Assembly: GCA_002499405.1 (NCBI GenBank)
Contig: DALH01000004.1
Span: 1 to 6,578 of the forward strand
Length of the DNA stretch: 6,578 nucleotides
Direction: 5' to 3'
Source: Candidatus Micrarchaeota archaeon UBA95
Lineage (GTDB): Archaea; Micrarchaeota; Micrarchaeia; Norongarragalinales; Norongarragalinaceae
Shown here piece after piece: positions 1 through 6,078 of the stretch. A program made the translations under genes and the position numbers. Each line of letters opens with the position of its first letter. Position 1 is the stretch's first letter. The notes under the pieces were generated by a model that saw only the letters and a program-made list of their open reading frames with translations, was not told the origin of the DNA and did not search any database.

Positions 1-293
1 GACGTGAACAAAACCTGGCCGACCCCGGTGATCACGGAGACCTTTCCAACTGTTTGAATCGTTCTCGGGTTCAAGTTCAACCCGACCATGAACAAGAGCA
101 GCACTATGCCTATCTGCGCGAAAGTCGCGAACGCGTCACTGGCCTGGACGATGTCAAGGAAATAAGGGCTCACTATGATGCCCGTTAGAATGTAGCCGAT
201 TATGAGCGGCTGTTTAAGAAATTGCATTATCGCGGTAACGACGACCGCAATGAGGATGACGATGCTTAATTCCATGAATATGGCCGCGGTCAT
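1..293 (-). CDS. Cation:proton antiporter, CPA2/KefB type (N-terminal part, cut by window edge)
   Basis: This is the N-terminal 97 codons of an integral membrane protein, probably a monovalent cation/proton exchanger (Na_H_Exchanger family, CPA2 branch) of the cell membrane. Three hydrophobic segments are visible at about residues 9-26, 30-49 and 58-72, and a fourth is starting. Two family-like motifs stand out: PLIIGYILTGIIVSP (29-43), the usual P-x-x-I-G-Y-x-x-x-G segment, and LLLFMVGLNLNPR (65-77), matching the L-x-x-F-x-x-G-L-x-L signature. The exchange-site Asp residues and any C-terminal TrkA-N domain lie outside the window, so the ion is unknown. I chose ATG 293; a second in-frame ATG at 275 (residue 7) gives a protein starting MELSIVI and is also plausible, since neither has a strong ribosome site. 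It lies downstream of porB on the same strand, 72 bases away. Confidence 0.85.
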   Translation of the reverse strand, partial: MTAAIFMELSIVILIAVVVTAIMQFLKQPLIIGYILTGIIVSPYFLDIVQASDAFATFAQIGIVLLLFMVGLNLNPRTIQTVGKVSVITGVGQVLFT

Positions 294-322
294 GTCTTAT
301 CCCTTTGTTAACGTTTTCGTGA

Positions 323-330
323 TAAATAAA
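323..330 (-). promoter_or_regulatory. TATA-like element, possible promoter of the antiporter gene
   Basis: Read on the minus strand this is TTTATTTA, inside the most AT-rich part of the 72-base gap between porB and the antiporter gene. Its centre is about 33 bases before ATG 293, so an archaeal start point about 25 bases downstream would leave a leader of only a few bases. No clear BRE is seen. The antiporter may therefore have its own promoter, or simply be read through from porB. Confidence 0.4.
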
Positions 331-365
331 TCAAATTCCTGCGCCCCGGCTTCAATGGCCGCGTT

Positions 366-1244
366 TCACAGGAAGCGCTGGAAGTTGACGTTTGCCTTCT
401 CCAGTTTTTCGAGTTCCGGCTTGACCGAGCGCGCGTGCTCTTCAATGGTCTCCACTTGTTTGGGCGTCAAGTGCTTGAAGCGGCCCTGCATCTTTAAGTA
501 TTCCGCCACGGGCGCCTCGCCCACGGGGCGCGACAACTTGAATTTGCCGTCGTCTATTTCGAAGAGGTTCCACAACCCGCATTCAACTGCCTTGCGCGCG
601 ACTTCAACTGCTTTCACGGGATTGATTTTCCATCCCACGGTGCACGGCGCGTGAACGTTGACGAGGCGAAAACCCTTTTTTTGTTTTGCTTTTTTTAGTT
701 TGGCTTGGAGGTCGGGCAGGAAGGCGACCGAGGCGGCGGCCGCGTATGGGACGGCGTGGGCTGCGGCGATGAAGGTGAGGTTCTTCTTCCATTCGCCTTT
801 GCCCCCCATTTCGCTGGGAGTTGTCGTGGTTGCCGAGCCGAACGGGGTGGCGCCGCTTCTTTGCAGGCCCGTGTTGGCGTATGCCTCGTTGTCGTAGCAG
901 ACGTATAGAATGTCTTCGTTGCGCTCCATTGCGCCGCTCACCGCGCCGAACCCGATGTCGTAACTGGCGCCGTCGCCGCCGATTACGACGACGGTGCCCT
1001 CCTTGTCCAAGTGTTTGAGTGCGCGGCTGACGCCGGTGGCTACGGAAGCCGTGTTTTCAAAGAGGCAGTGCACGTAGGGAACTCCCCAATTGCTTTCAGG
1101 GTATTGAGAGCTGATGATTTCCATGCACCCCGTCGCGTTGACCACGATCACGTCTTTTCCAAGGGCTTCCAGCACGTAGCGGAGCGCGAGTACGGAGCCG
1201 CAGCCGGCGCAGGCGCGGTGACCCTTCAAGAACAATTCCGTCAT
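366..1244 (-). CDS. porB: Pyruvate (2-oxoacid):ferredoxin oxidoreductase, beta subunit
   Basis: The 292-residue beta subunit binds thiamine diphosphate and one [4Fe-4S] cluster in the cytoplasmic enzyme that turns pyruvate, CoA and oxidised ferredoxin into acetyl-CoA, CO2 and reduced ferredoxin. The length is normal for the family. Expected cluster ligands are Cys12 and Cys15 (CAGCG), Cys40 (TGCME) and Cys201 (APCTVGW). The TPP/Mg motif is GGDG (89-92) followed by YDNEAYANTG (117-126), which is typical of PorB. The stretch QRSGATPFGSATTTTP (128-143) is also family-like. Related 2-oxoisovalerate enzymes have nearly the same motifs, so pyruvate is the most likely substrate but is not proven. 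ATG 1244 starts 4 bases after the porA stop. A Lys-rich loop (182-190) is encoded by nearly pure A runs. No gamma subunit gene follows. Confidence 0.93.
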   Translation of the reverse strand: MTELFLKGHRACAGCGSVLALRYVLEALGKDVIVVNATGCMEIISSQYPESNWGVPYVHCLFENTASVATGVSRALKHLDKEGTVVVIGGDGASYDIGFGAVSGAMERNEDILYVCYDNEAYANTGLQRSGATPFGSATTTTPSEMGGKGEWKKNLTFIAAAHAVPYAAAASVAFLPDLQAKLKKAKQKKGFRLVNVHAPCTVGWKINPVKAVEVARKAVECGLWNLFEIDDGKFKLSRPVGEAPVAEYLKMQGRFKHLTPKQVETIEEHARSVKPELEKLEKANVNFQRFL

Positions 1245-1248
1245 TTTT

Positions 1249-1256
1249 TCACATCC
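1249..1256 (-). promoter_or_regulatory. Ribosome binding site of porB, overlapping the porA stop
   Basis: The minus-strand sequence GGATGTGA matches the archaeal GGAGGTGA consensus at seven of eight bases. It includes the porA stop codon and ends four bases before the porB ATG. This supports the chosen start and implies that porA and porB translation is coupled. Confidence 0.6.
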
Positions 1257-2346
1257 ACGCGCTCCCCTTCTCTTGCAGGGCTTCCTTAATGTTTTTCACG
1301 CTCACGTCTTTGCCGCCGAGCCCGCAAATGATTGAAGTGACTTCGGGCGCCAGCCCGGCCTCAAACAAAAGCGATTTGACTTCGGTTGCGAGGGCGCCCC
1401 CCAAGCCGAAACTCACATCTTTTTCCAGGATTACGACGCGTTTTTTTCCTTGAAGCGCCTTCTTCAACGCGTCACGCGGGAAGGGGCGGAAGCATTTCAC
1501 GCGCACGACTCCGGCGAGCCCTTCGTCGGCGACGAGTTCGGCTTCTTCGGCGAGCGAGCCCATTGAAATGATTGCCGCGTCCTTGTCGTTCTTGTATTCT
1601 TCTATGAACGCGAATTGGGGGCGGCCGAATTTTTCGGCGAATTTCCCGGCGTGCTTTTCAATTATTCCGGCTGATGCGAACAACGCGTCATCCTGCTCCT
1701 TTTTCATGTCCTGATAGTATGCCGGGGTTGCGTAACAGCCGAAACTCTTCGGGTCGCCCACGTCCAGCGAATCCCGTTTACCTTTGGGCGCGTAGGCGTC
1801 AATCTCCTTTTTTTCGGGGACGTCAATGGGCGAGATTTCGTGCGTCAAATAGAATCCGTCAAAGCAAACCATGACTGGTATGCGCGCCTCCTCGGTAATC
1901 TTGAATGCCTGAATCGTGGCGTCCACGGTTTCCTGGCTGTTCTTGCAATACAATTGAATCCAGCCCGCGTCGCGCTGGCTGATTGAGTCCTGCCAGTCGT
2001 TCCAGATGCTGAGGGGCGCGCTGATTGCGCGGTTGGCGACGACCATGACCATTGGGAGGCGCGTGCCGCTTGCGGCGAAGAGGACTTCATGCATCAGGAG
2101 GAGGCCTTGCGACGACGTGGCGGTGAACGCGCGGCCTCCTGCAGCGCTCGCCCCGAACACCGCGCTTATGGCTGAGAACTCGGCTTCCACTGGCACGAAC
2201 TCGAACCCGTACTCGGGCTGGATTCGCGACAGTTCCTGGGGTATATGGGTTGAAGGCGTGATCGGGAACGCGGCTACCACGTCGGGGCTGCACCGTGCAA
2301 CTGCGTGGGCCACTGCAATGCTTCCCTCCATGATTTTTTCCGTCAT
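1249..2346 (-). CDS. porA: Pyruvate (2-oxoacid):ferredoxin oxidoreductase, alpha subunit
   Basis: The 365-residue alpha subunit supplies the pyrimidine-binding (domain I) half of the TPP site and the transketolase C-terminal-like domain, pairing with PorB. Visible landmarks are FPITPST (27-33, the conserved Thr of Y/F-P-I-T-P-S), PVEAEFSAISA (52-62, which carries the Glu expected to activate TPP, most likely Glu54 or Glu56), the TSSQGLLLM segment (77-85) and Arg106 in ANRAISAPLSIW (104-115), the position of the substrate-contacting Arg in known PFORs. Residues from about 256 form the C-terminal domain, with the typical FRPFP (286-290) and ILEKDVSFGLGGAL (306-319). The length is slightly below the usual 380-400. 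The start at ATG 2346 has a good ribosome site placed across the end of porD, so porD and porA are one transcription unit. Confidence 0.94.
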   Translation of the reverse strand: MTEKIMEGSIAVAHAVARCSPDVVAAFPITPSTHIPQELSRIQPEYGFEFVPVEAEFSAISAVFGASAAGGRAFTATSSQGLLLMHEVLFAASGTRLPMVMVVANRAISAPLSIWNDWQDSISQRDAGWIQLYCKNSQETVDATIQAFKITEEARIPVMVCFDGFYLTHEISPIDVPEKKEIDAYAPKGKRDSLDVGDPKSFGCYATPAYYQDMKKEQDDALFASAGIIEKHAGKFAEKFGRPQFAFIEEYKNDKDAAIISMGSLAEEAELVADEGLAGVVRVKCFRPFPRDALKKALQGKKRVVILEKDVSFGLGGALATEVKSLLFEAGLAPEVTSIICGLGGKDVSVKNIKEALQEKGSAWM

Positions 2347-2353
2347 TTGAGTT

Positions 2354-2360
2354 TCACTCC
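2354..2360 (-). promoter_or_regulatory. Ribosome binding site of porA, overlapping the porD stop
   Basis: The minus-strand GGAGTGA, in context AAGGAGTGA, is one base from GGAGGTGA. Its last three bases are the porD stop codon, and it lies 7 bases before the porA ATG. The arrangement fixes the porA start and suggests that ribosomes finishing porD re-initiate on porA. Confidence 0.75.
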
Positions 2361-2593
2361 TTTTCGGGCTTCATTTGAATGCATTTCACGGGGCACTCGT
2401 TGGCGCAGATGCCGCACCCCTTGCAGTAATCGTAGTCCACCACGGCTTTGCCGTCAACCACTTTAACCGCCATGTCGGGGCACGAGCGCTCGCACGTCCC
2501 GCAGCCAATGCACTTCTCCTTGTTCACGACTGGTTTCTGGGACCTCCACGAACCCGTCTTGTTGGTGCACTTTGGCTTGACGTAGTTTTGCAT
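2354..2593 (-). CDS. porD: Pyruvate:ferredoxin oxidoreductase, delta (2x[4Fe-4S] ferredoxin) subunit
   Basis: This 79-residue polyferredoxin subunit carries electrons from the PorAB active site to external ferredoxin. Two complete cluster motifs are present: Cys28-31-34 with Cys38 (CIGCGTCERSC) and Cys57-60-63 with Cys67 (CKGCGICANEC), each of the form C-x2-C-x2-C-x3-C followed by Pro. The short N-terminal extension with TGSWRSQKPVV (13-23) before the first cluster is characteristic of PorD subunits as opposed to free ferredoxins. Two extra cysteines, Cys9 and Cys71, are outside the motifs. It is the first gene of the minus-strand operon. ATG 2593 has no ribosome site, but a TATA-like element lies about 27 bases upstream, so the mRNA is probably leaderless. 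In many archaea porD follows porC/porG (gamma); here the gene upstream is the divergent pheS. Confidence 0.93.
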   Translation of the reverse strand: MQNYVKPKCTNKTGSWRSQKPVVNKEKCIGCGTCERSCPDMAVKVVDGKAVVDYDYCKGCGICANECPVKCIQMKPEKE

Positions 2594-2598
2594 AACCC

Positions 2599-2608
2599 TT
2601 ATTTATTG
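2599..2608 (+). promoter_or_regulatory. TATA box of the pheS-pheT operon (leaderless)
   Basis: The plus strand reads TTATTTATTG here, centred about 27 bases before the GTG start of pheS at 2631. No ribosome site precedes that GTG. The spacing suits a leaderless mRNA starting at the GTG. It is the mirror counterpart of the porD TATA-like box in the same 37-base gap. Confidence 0.55.
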
Positions 2609-2621
2609 ATGAATCTATTAA
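2602..2621. repeat. Imperfect dyad symmetry in the divergent pheS/porD promoter region
   Basis: A central GAT-GA-ATC (2608-2615) is flanked by partly matching arms, giving seven of nine paired positions symmetric. The centre, about 2611.5, falls almost exactly midway between the two start codons (2593 and 2631) and between the two TATA-like boxes. It could be a regulator-binding site acting on both promoters, or a chance result of AT-rich sequence. Confidence 0.3.
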
Positions 2622-2623
2622 AA
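2616..2623 (-). promoter_or_regulatory. TATA box of the porDAB operon (leaderless)
   Basis: The minus strand reads TTTTAATA here, centred about 27 bases before the porD ATG at 2593. That is the spacing expected if transcription begins at or next to the start codon. No Shine-Dalgarno sequence lies between the two, which agrees with a leaderless transcript. Promoter assignment rests on position and base composition only. Confidence 0.55.
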
Positions 2624-2630
2624 CGCTACG

Positions 2631-4028
2631 GTGACATCGGGTTTGAATTCCTTGCAGCGAAGCGTGTTGGAATGCCTTGAGAAGGTGGCGGACGCCCGCG
2701 AATTGAGCGAGAAATCGGGGGTTGCCTACTCCTCGATAATGAGTTTGCTGCCCGCCCTGGAAGACAACGGGCTGGTGGAACTGGAACGCGTCGTGGAAGA
2801 GCGCCTCGAATTGACTCCCGAGGGAAGGGATTACGCCGAAAACGGCCTGCCCGAAAGGCGGCTCGCGAACTCGTTGAAGAACGGCGAAAAAGCGGGTGCA
2901 ATAGCGAAAAAACACGGCGCAATCGCCTTGCAGTGGGCGAAGAAAAAGGGCTGGGTCAAGGTTGAACGCGGCGTCGTGGCCAAGGGAAAAATCGGCGGGG
3001 ACGCATTGGAGGAATTCCTTTCAAGGCCTTCAACGAAGTCGCCGGCGTTAAAGGAGGCGCTTGAACGAAAACTGGTTTCAATCAAGAAGGACAAGTCGTT
3101 GAAGGCGCGCATCACGCCCGCCGGAAAAAAAGCGTTGTCGGGCGGAACAATTGACTCGCGGCTCACCCCCGACGACTTGAAGACCGGGGCGTGGCACGAA
3201 AAAAATTACGCGGAATACGATTTGAAAACGGTTGCAGCCGAGGCCTACCCCGGCAAAAAGAACGCTTACAAGGAGTTCCTGAACGAGGTAAGGATGCGGC
3301 TCGTGGGAATGGGCTTCCGCGAGGTGCACGGCCCCCTCGTTGAACTGGAGTTCTGGAACATGGACGCCTTGTTCATGGCCCAGGACCACCCCGCGCGCGA
3401 GATTCACGACGTCTTCCAGGTGGAAGACCCGTGCAAGGGAAGAAAGCCGGACAAGGCGTTGTTTGAGCGCGTGCGCAAGGCACACGAAAAGGGAATCAAG
3501 GGCTCCACGGGCTGGGGCTATGCGTGGGACCCGGAAGTGGCGTTGCGCCTGGTTCTGCGCTCCCAGACCACGGCGGTGAGCGCGCGAAAACTCGCCGAAG
3601 GAATTCATCCGCCAGAGCGCTTGTTCTGCATTGGAACGGTTTTCCGCCCCGACGAAATCGACTGGAAGCACTTCATTGAGTTCACCCAGTGCGAGGGAAT
3701 AGTCGCCGACGAGAACACTTCTTTCCGCGAACTGCTGGGCTATTTACGCAACTTCGCGGTGGAGGTCTTCGGGGCAAAAGAAATCAAGTTCGCGCCGTCC
3801 TACTTCCCGTTCACCGAGCCCAGCGTGGAAATGTTCGCAAACATTCCGGGGCGCGGGTGGGCCGAAGTCGGCGGAGCCGGATTGTTCCGCCCCGAGATGC
3901 TGGAGCCCCTCGGCGTGAAAGTGCCCGTGATAGCGTGGGGCCTCGGCGTGGACCGCCTCGCGATGATCAGGCTGGGAATAGATGACATCCGCGACATCAA
4001 CGCGAAGGACTTGAAGAAGTTGAGGTAA
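2631..4028 (+). CDS. pheS: Phenylalanyl-tRNA synthetase alpha subunit (archaeal type)
   Basis: This 465-residue class II aminoacyl-tRNA synthetase subunit holds the catalytic centre that activates Phe and charges tRNA(Phe) in the (alpha-beta)2 enzyme. Residues 1 to about 175 are the archaeal/eukaryotic winged-helix region that contacts tRNA. The catalytic core begins near 210. Motif 1 includes MGFREVHGPLVELEFWNMDALF (227-248) and then QDHPARE (251-257). Motif 2 is FRPDEIDWKHFIEFTQCEG (338-356). The Phe-pocket segment is YFPFTEPSVEMF (391-402), and motif 3 is GLGVDRLAM (437-445). The segment usually written R-T-H-T-T reads RSQTT (310-314), with Gln312 where His is common. The start is GTG 2631, leaderless; TTG codons at 2643 and 2652 are less likely alternatives. 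pheT follows after 8 bases. Confidence 0.95.
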   Translation: MTSGLNSLQRSVLECLEKVADARELSEKSGVAYSSIMSLLPALEDNGLVELERVVEERLELTPEGRDYAENGLPERRLANSLKNGEKAGAIAKKHGAIALQWAKKKGWVKVERGVVAKGKIGGDALEEFLSRPSTKSPALKEALERKLVSIKKDKSLKARITPAGKKALSGGTIDSRLTPDDLKTGAWHEKNYAEYDLKTVAAEAYPGKKNAYKEFLNEVRMRLVGMGFREVHGPLVELEFWNMDALFMAQDHPAREIHDVFQVEDPCKGRKPDKALFERVRKAHEKGIKGSTGWGYAWDPEVALRLVLRSQTTAVSARKLAEGIHPPERLFCIGTVFRPDEIDWKHFIEFTQCEGIVADENTSFRELLGYLRNFAVEVFGAKEIKFAPSYFPFTEPSVEMFANIPGRGWAEVGGAGLFRPEMLEPLGVKVPVIAWGLGVDRLAMIRLGIDDIRDINAKDLKKLR

Positions 4029-4036
4029 CGAGGAGA
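4022..4036 (+). promoter_or_regulatory. Ribosome binding site(s) of pheT, overlapping the pheS stop
   Basis: GAGGT at 4022-4026 runs into the pheS stop codon and lies 10 bases before the pheT ATG. A second purine run, AGGAGA at 4031-4036, abuts the ATG and is too close to be the main site. The same GAGGT is used before the next gene in this operon. This supports coupled translation and ATG 4037 as the start. Confidence 0.65.
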
Positions 4037-5635
4037 ATGGTTTCGTTAAAGGTTTCAAGGTCGTGGCTGTTGCGCCAACTCGGCGTGAGCGAAGCCGAGC
4101 TGATTGAAGCCCTCCCAAACGTGAAAGTGGAAGTGGACGAAAACGCCGAGGAAATGGGTTTGGACGTTACCGGGGACCGGCCCGACTTGTTGTCGCGCCA
4201 AGGCATACTCCGCGCGCTCAAGGGCTGGCTTGAACAGGAAAAAGGCGCGCCCCCACTGAAAGTAGGAAAGGCGCGAGCTGAACTGGCGGTGGACGAAAGC
4301 GTCAAGCAGGTGCGCCCCTTCGTCGTGGCTGCGTTCGCGCGCGGGCTGCGCCTGGACGGCGAGTCCGTTGCCGAGTTGATGCAGGTCCAGGAAAAACTCG
4401 TGTTGACTCACGGCCGCCACCGCAGGAAGGTGGCAATAGGAATCCACGACGCGGCAAAAGTGAAACTGCCGTTTTCCTACAAGGCGGTGAAAGGCGACTA
4501 CGAATTCGTTCCCTTGGGATGGACCAAGAAGGCGTCAATAACCCGCATCCTCAAGGAGCACGACAAGGGCAGGGAATACGCGGATTGCTTCGGCAAGTCA
4601 AAGGTTTACCCGTTGTTCACGGACTCGCTGGGAGTTGTTTCCCTTCCCCCCATAATCAATTCGGCCCGCACCGCCGTGACCATGAACACCACCGACTTGT
4701 TGCTGGACGTCACGGGCACGAACCTGGAAGCGTGCAACGTCGCGTTAAACATCTTGTGCCAGGACTTCTCGGACGCGGGCGCACGCATTGAGGCAATCAG
4801 CGTGGACGGGAAGGATTACCCGGAAACCGCGCCCCGCGAAATGCTTCTCGGAACGGATTACTGTAACGGCGTGCTCGGCACGAAACTGTCCGACAATGAA
4901 ATCGTGCACGCTTTGTTAAAACAACGCATCACCGCTTCAAAAGCGAAGCCGGGCGTTGTGCGATGCTTGGTGCCGCGTTTTCGCGCGGACTTCCTGCACC
5001 AAATAGACTTGGTTGAAGAGGTTGCGCTGGGTTATGGCTTCAACGAGTTCGAGTTGAAGCGCCCCAGCGTTTACACGAAGGGTTTCTTGAGCGCGGAAAC
5101 ATTGTTGGAGAACTCGGTGCGCGACTCGCTTGCCGGAGCGGGATTCGTTGAAGCCAACCTCACCGCGTTGTCAAGCGAGGAAACCGTTTACAAGTCGTTG
5201 CTGGAAAGCGATGCCATCAAAATCCGGAATCCCGTGAGCAAGGACTACGGCATCCTGCGCTCGCACGTCCTGCCCTCCCTGCTGGAGGTGTTGGCGGCGA
5301 ACACGCACGAACCCTACCCCCAGAAAATCTTTGAGGTGGGGGAAGTGGTCCGGAAGGCTGGCGGGGAAGCGGTCACGCTGAAAAGCGTTGCCGCCGCCTC
5401 GTGCCATGCGAACACGGGCCTAACCGAAGCAGCTTCAATACTTCAAGTGCTCTTGTCTTCCCTCGGCAAGGAATTCAAGCTCCGCAAAAGCGAGTGCAAT
5501 TCCTTCATGAAGGGCCGCCAAGCCCAAATAATCGTGGACGGGAAACCGGCCGGGTTCGTGGCTGAAATCCACCCCCAAGTCCTTGAAAACTTCGGCGTTA
5601 GCGTCCCCTGTTCGTGTTTCGAGGTAGACCTTTGA
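4037..5635 (+). CDS. pheT: Phenylalanyl-tRNA synthetase beta subunit (archaeal type)
   Basis: This 532-residue subunit assembles with PheS, binds tRNA and edits mischarged Tyr-tRNA(Phe). The length fits the short archaeal form, which lacks the OB-fold and anticodon-binding ends of the bacterial protein. Residues 1 to about 80 are the B1-like N-terminal region, with GLDVTGDRPDLLS (41-53). The B3/B4 editing domain spans roughly 90-235: HGRHRRKVAIGIHD (125-138), then LPPIINSARTAVT (203-215) and LLDVTGTNLEA (222-232). B5 spans about 265-335, with VPRFRADFLHQIDLVEEVALGYGFNEF (312-338 as a whole). The C-terminal catalytic-like domain includes IRNPVSKDYGILRSHVLP (396-413) and FEVGEVV (432-438), ending in FEVDL. 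ATG 4037 follows a GAGGT site, and the stop overlaps the next gene's ATG. Confidence 0.95.
   Translation: MVSLKVSRSWLLRQLGVSEAELIEALPNVKVEVDENAEEMGLDVTGDRPDLLSRQGILRALKGWLEQEKGAPPLKVGKARAELAVDESVKQVRPFVVAAFARGLRLDGESVAELMQVQEKLVLTHGRHRRKVAIGIHDAAKVKLPFSYKAVKGDYEFVPLGWTKKASITRILKEHDKGREYADCFGKSKVYPLFTDSLGVVSLPPIINSARTAVTMNTTDLLLDVTGTNLEACNVALNILCQDFSDAGARIEAISVDGKDYPETAPREMLLGTDYCNGVLGTKLSDNEIVHALLKQRITASKAKPGVVRCLVPRFRADFLHQIDLVEEVALGYGFNEFELKRPSVYTKGFLSAETLLENSVRDSLAGAGFVEANLTALSSEETVYKSLLESDAIKIRNPVSKDYGILRSHVLPSLLEVLAANTHEPYPQKIFEVGEVVRKAGGEAVTLKSVAAASCHANTGLTEAASILQVLLSSLGKEFKLRKSECNSFMKGRQAQIIVDGKPAGFVAEIHPQVLENFGVSVPCSCFEVDL
5621..5625 (+). promoter_or_regulatory. Ribosome binding site deciding the start of the membrane protein gene
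   Basis: GAGGT lies within the last codons of pheT, 9 bases before the ATG at 5635. It favours that ATG over an in-frame GTG at 5614, which has no such site, would overlap pheT further and would add seven residues (MFRGRPL) unlike the hydrophobic N-terminus of the family. Confidence 0.7.
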
Positions 5636-6078
5636 TGGTCATCGAAGCGTCCCTCCTCAACGCAATCCTTTTGGGCGCCATGCCAATTTCTGAGGTCCGC
5701 GGCGCAGTAATCTACGCCTTGAGCGTGGGCCAGCCGTGGATGATTATTCCCGCAGCAATAGCGAACATCCTGGCAGCCGTTGTCCTGTTGCTAGTCTGGG
5801 ACTTGTTGCGCGTTGAACGAATCGGGATGTTCGTTTTAGGCAAGCACCTGCACAAGAAGGTCGCCAACGCGTCCGCGAAATACGAGCACTACGGCGTGCT
5901 CGGTTTGGCTTTGTTCATCGGAATCCCGTTGCCCGTGACCGGAGTGTACACGGGCGTGCTCGTCGCAAAAATATTCGGCCTCAAAAAAAGAGTGATACTC
6001 GCCGCGTCAATAATCGGCGTCTGTTTTTCGGCGCTCGTTTCCTACGCCGTCGTGAGCGGCGCGCTCACCTTACTTTGA
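5635..6078 (+). CDS. Small integral membrane protein, COG2426 / Sm_multidrug_ex family
   Basis: This is a 147-residue, very hydrophobic cell-membrane protein with about four membrane-spanning or re-entrant segments (about 5-29, 37-58, 86-113, 118-145). It carries the two family signatures: GAMPISEVRGAV (14-25), with the charged pair Glu20 and Arg22 inside an otherwise apolar stretch, and FIGIPLPVTGVYTGVLV (94-110). The name 'small multidrug export protein' is a family label; transport has not been firmly shown, and a DedA-like fold has been suggested for the group. The hydrophilic part (60-85) is rich in Lys and His. The start ATG 5635 shares a base with the pheT stop (TGATG), so translation is probably coupled to pheT. 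The stop overlaps the convergent gene by 14 bases. Confidence 0.85.
   Translation: MVIEASLLNAILLGAMPISEVRGAVIYALSVGQPWMIIPAAIANILAAVVLLLVWDLLRVERIGMFVLGKHLHKKVANASAKYEHYGVLGLALFIGIPLPVTGVYTGVLVAKIFGLKKRVILAASIIGVCFSALVSYAVVSGALTLL

Noticed and set aside
202..654. 150-codon plus-strand open frame
   Set aside because: It is antisense to the end of porB and the start of the antiporter gene, both of which have clear family motifs. Its protein is low in recognisable structure and it has no ribosome site.
2006..2350. 114-codon plus-strand open frame opposite porA
   Set aside because: It is antisense to the conserved TPP-binding end of porA, with composition reflecting the porA codons.
2463..2915. 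150-codon minus-strand open frame across the porD/pheS boundary
   Set aside because: It is a shadow of pheS and porD. It crosses the divergent promoter and shows no protein family features.
3078..3671. 197-codon minus-strand open frame opposite pheS
   Set aside because: It lies wholly within the pheS coding region, which includes conserved catalytic motifs. G+C-rich genes commonly leave the opposite strand open.
3744..4118. 124-codon minus-strand open frame opposite the pheS/pheT junction
   Set aside because: It covers motif 3 of pheS and the pheT start on the other strand, with no supporting promoter or ribosome site.
5614..5634. Longer start (GTG 5614) for the COG2426-type membrane protein
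   Set aside because: The added seven residues would overlap pheT coding, and the GAGGT site at 5621-5625 lies downstream of this GTG and is correctly placed for ATG 5635.
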